A stretch of DNA of 32,977 nucleotides from Blastomyces gilchristii SLH14081. Taxonomy: Eukaryota > Ascomycota > Eurotiomycetes > Onygenales > Ajellomycetaceae. Positions 32,378 through 32,977 of the stretch are shown here, piece by piece (the stretch's first letter is position 1; each line of letters opens with the position of its first letter). Both the position numbers and the translations under genes were made by a program. Below the pieces are notes generated by a model that searched no databases, was not told where the DNA came from, and was given only the letters and a program-made list of their open reading frames with translations. The stretch lies in contig NW_003101676.1 in assembly GCF_000003855.2 (NCBI RefSeq), positions 332,140-365,116 on the forward strand, written 5' to 3'.

Positions 32378-32909
32378 TATTATACTTCTAACTATACTAA
32401 GACTTTATTACAGTTTTATATAGTTTATTACTTTTATATAGATGATTTTATCTTATCTGAATCAGTTTTTAATCACTTTATAACATTATTCAGATATATC
32501 ATAGAAAGATCTGATTAATGAATATAAGAACTCTGCTTTTATATAAGATCAGCAGATTACAATTTCTTAATAGTAAGATACTGCTAAGGTATCACTTTAG
32601 CTATTCTTACTTATAAAATAAGAGAAGAGTATCTGCTCATTATCTGTATAGAATAGCTAGATACTGACTTCTTATTAAAGAAGTTAGTGATTTATTTTTC
32701 TCTGACTGAAATAGATATGAGAGTTACTGCATTTCTTATATAATTTTCTTAATATATTAAGTATTATATCTGTGATATTCTCATAATAACTCTGTAGTCT
32801 ACAAGCTCACTATTTAAGCAAGATAGTTAAGCTCACTTATATAGCTTCTTAATAACTATTTCTACACAACACTGCTGACTAGTTATCACTTTAATTCCGT
32901 CACATTACA
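32378..32909 (+). mobile_element. Family 3 LTR H (3' LTR)
   Basis: 532 bp, from TATTATACTT (originally TGTCACGCTC) to CACATTACA. It matches LTR G over its full length. Its last 20 bases keep CCGTCAC. Confidence 0.94.
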
Positions 32910-32977
32910 ATATCTCTGAAAGCTGTTAATAGTTTCTTTGAGTTTCTTTATATTTAATAAGTTAATAATATATTGAA

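Larger units (their letters stand above)
24593..32909 (+). mobile_element. Complete Ty3/gypsy chromovirus relic, family 3 (LTRs G and H)
   Basis: An 8.3-kb plus-strand element with the exact 5-bp duplication ATATC (24588-24592 and 32910-32914). Both LTRs are 532 bp once the MITE in LTR G is removed. Order: gag with zinc knuckle, aspartic protease, RT, RNase H, integrase, chromodomain, a 1.8-kb 3' region, polypurine tract, LTR. The chromodomain after integrase places it among chromoviruses. From about 26140 to 27600 one frame can be followed across gag, protease and RT, with stops mostly at former Trp and Gln codons. Confidence 0.95.

Noticed and set aside
1..32977. CRISPR array or bacterial operon
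   Set aside because: No regularly spaced short direct repeats and no bacterial-type gene packing; all repeats are accounted for by eukaryotic transposable elements.

Overview
The window is a gene-poor, AT-rich graveyard of nested transposable elements. It fits a filamentous ascomycete (Pezizomycotina) that practises repeat-induced point mutation (RIP) or a similar process. CpG and GG/CC are nearly absent, and reading frames are broken mainly by TGG to TGA/TAG and CAG/CGA to stop changes. Paired copies of the same element differ almost only by C-to-T and G-to-A. I see no intact host gene; most short open frames are chance openings in mutated repeats. The assignment to a fungus is inference from this pattern plus the element types.

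Layout. (1) 1-1770: 5' part of a minus-strand Ty3/gypsy element that runs off the left edge, ending in its LTR. (2) 1771-18838: remains of one plus-strand hAT transposase gene, cut into four pieces (2144-2333, 8112-8693, 9721-10173, 18338-18506) by three insertions. These are a second copy of the first gypsy family (2334-8106, target duplication ATATT), a nested pair of 506-bp MITEs (8694-9712, duplication GCAGCTCT, the inner one with duplication GAGACTAC), and a different gypsy family (10174-18332, duplication AGTTA). That last element itself carries a MITE (12028-12533) and a tRNA-derived SINE (15957-16325). The far end of the hAT relic (about 18740-18838) resembles the end of the MITE. (3) 18839-19213: probably unique sequence. 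(4) 19214-21698: 3' part of another copy of the second gypsy family, with a SINE (21039-21413). (5) 21699-23110: a pile of MITEs, one inside another, plus a third SINE. (6) 23111-24587: AT-rich sequence with nothing recognised. (7) 24593-32909: a complete plus-strand Ty3/gypsy chromovirus relic (gag zinc knuckle, protease, RT, RNase H, integrase, chromodomain) with 532-bp LTRs, duplication ATATC, a MITE inside its 5' LTR, and a GC-rich unmutated island near its 3' end.

How the parts relate. Target-site duplications at almost every junction let the insertion order be read directly: hAT first, then gypsy elements and outer MITE, then inner MITEs and SINEs. The MITEs have hAT-type 8-bp duplications and share an end with the hAT relic, so the relic is a plausible relative of the transposase that mobilised them. 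The points most worth following are this hAT/MITE pair, the three-copy SINE family, and two tracts (24593 to about 24780; about 31560-31900) that escaped mutation.
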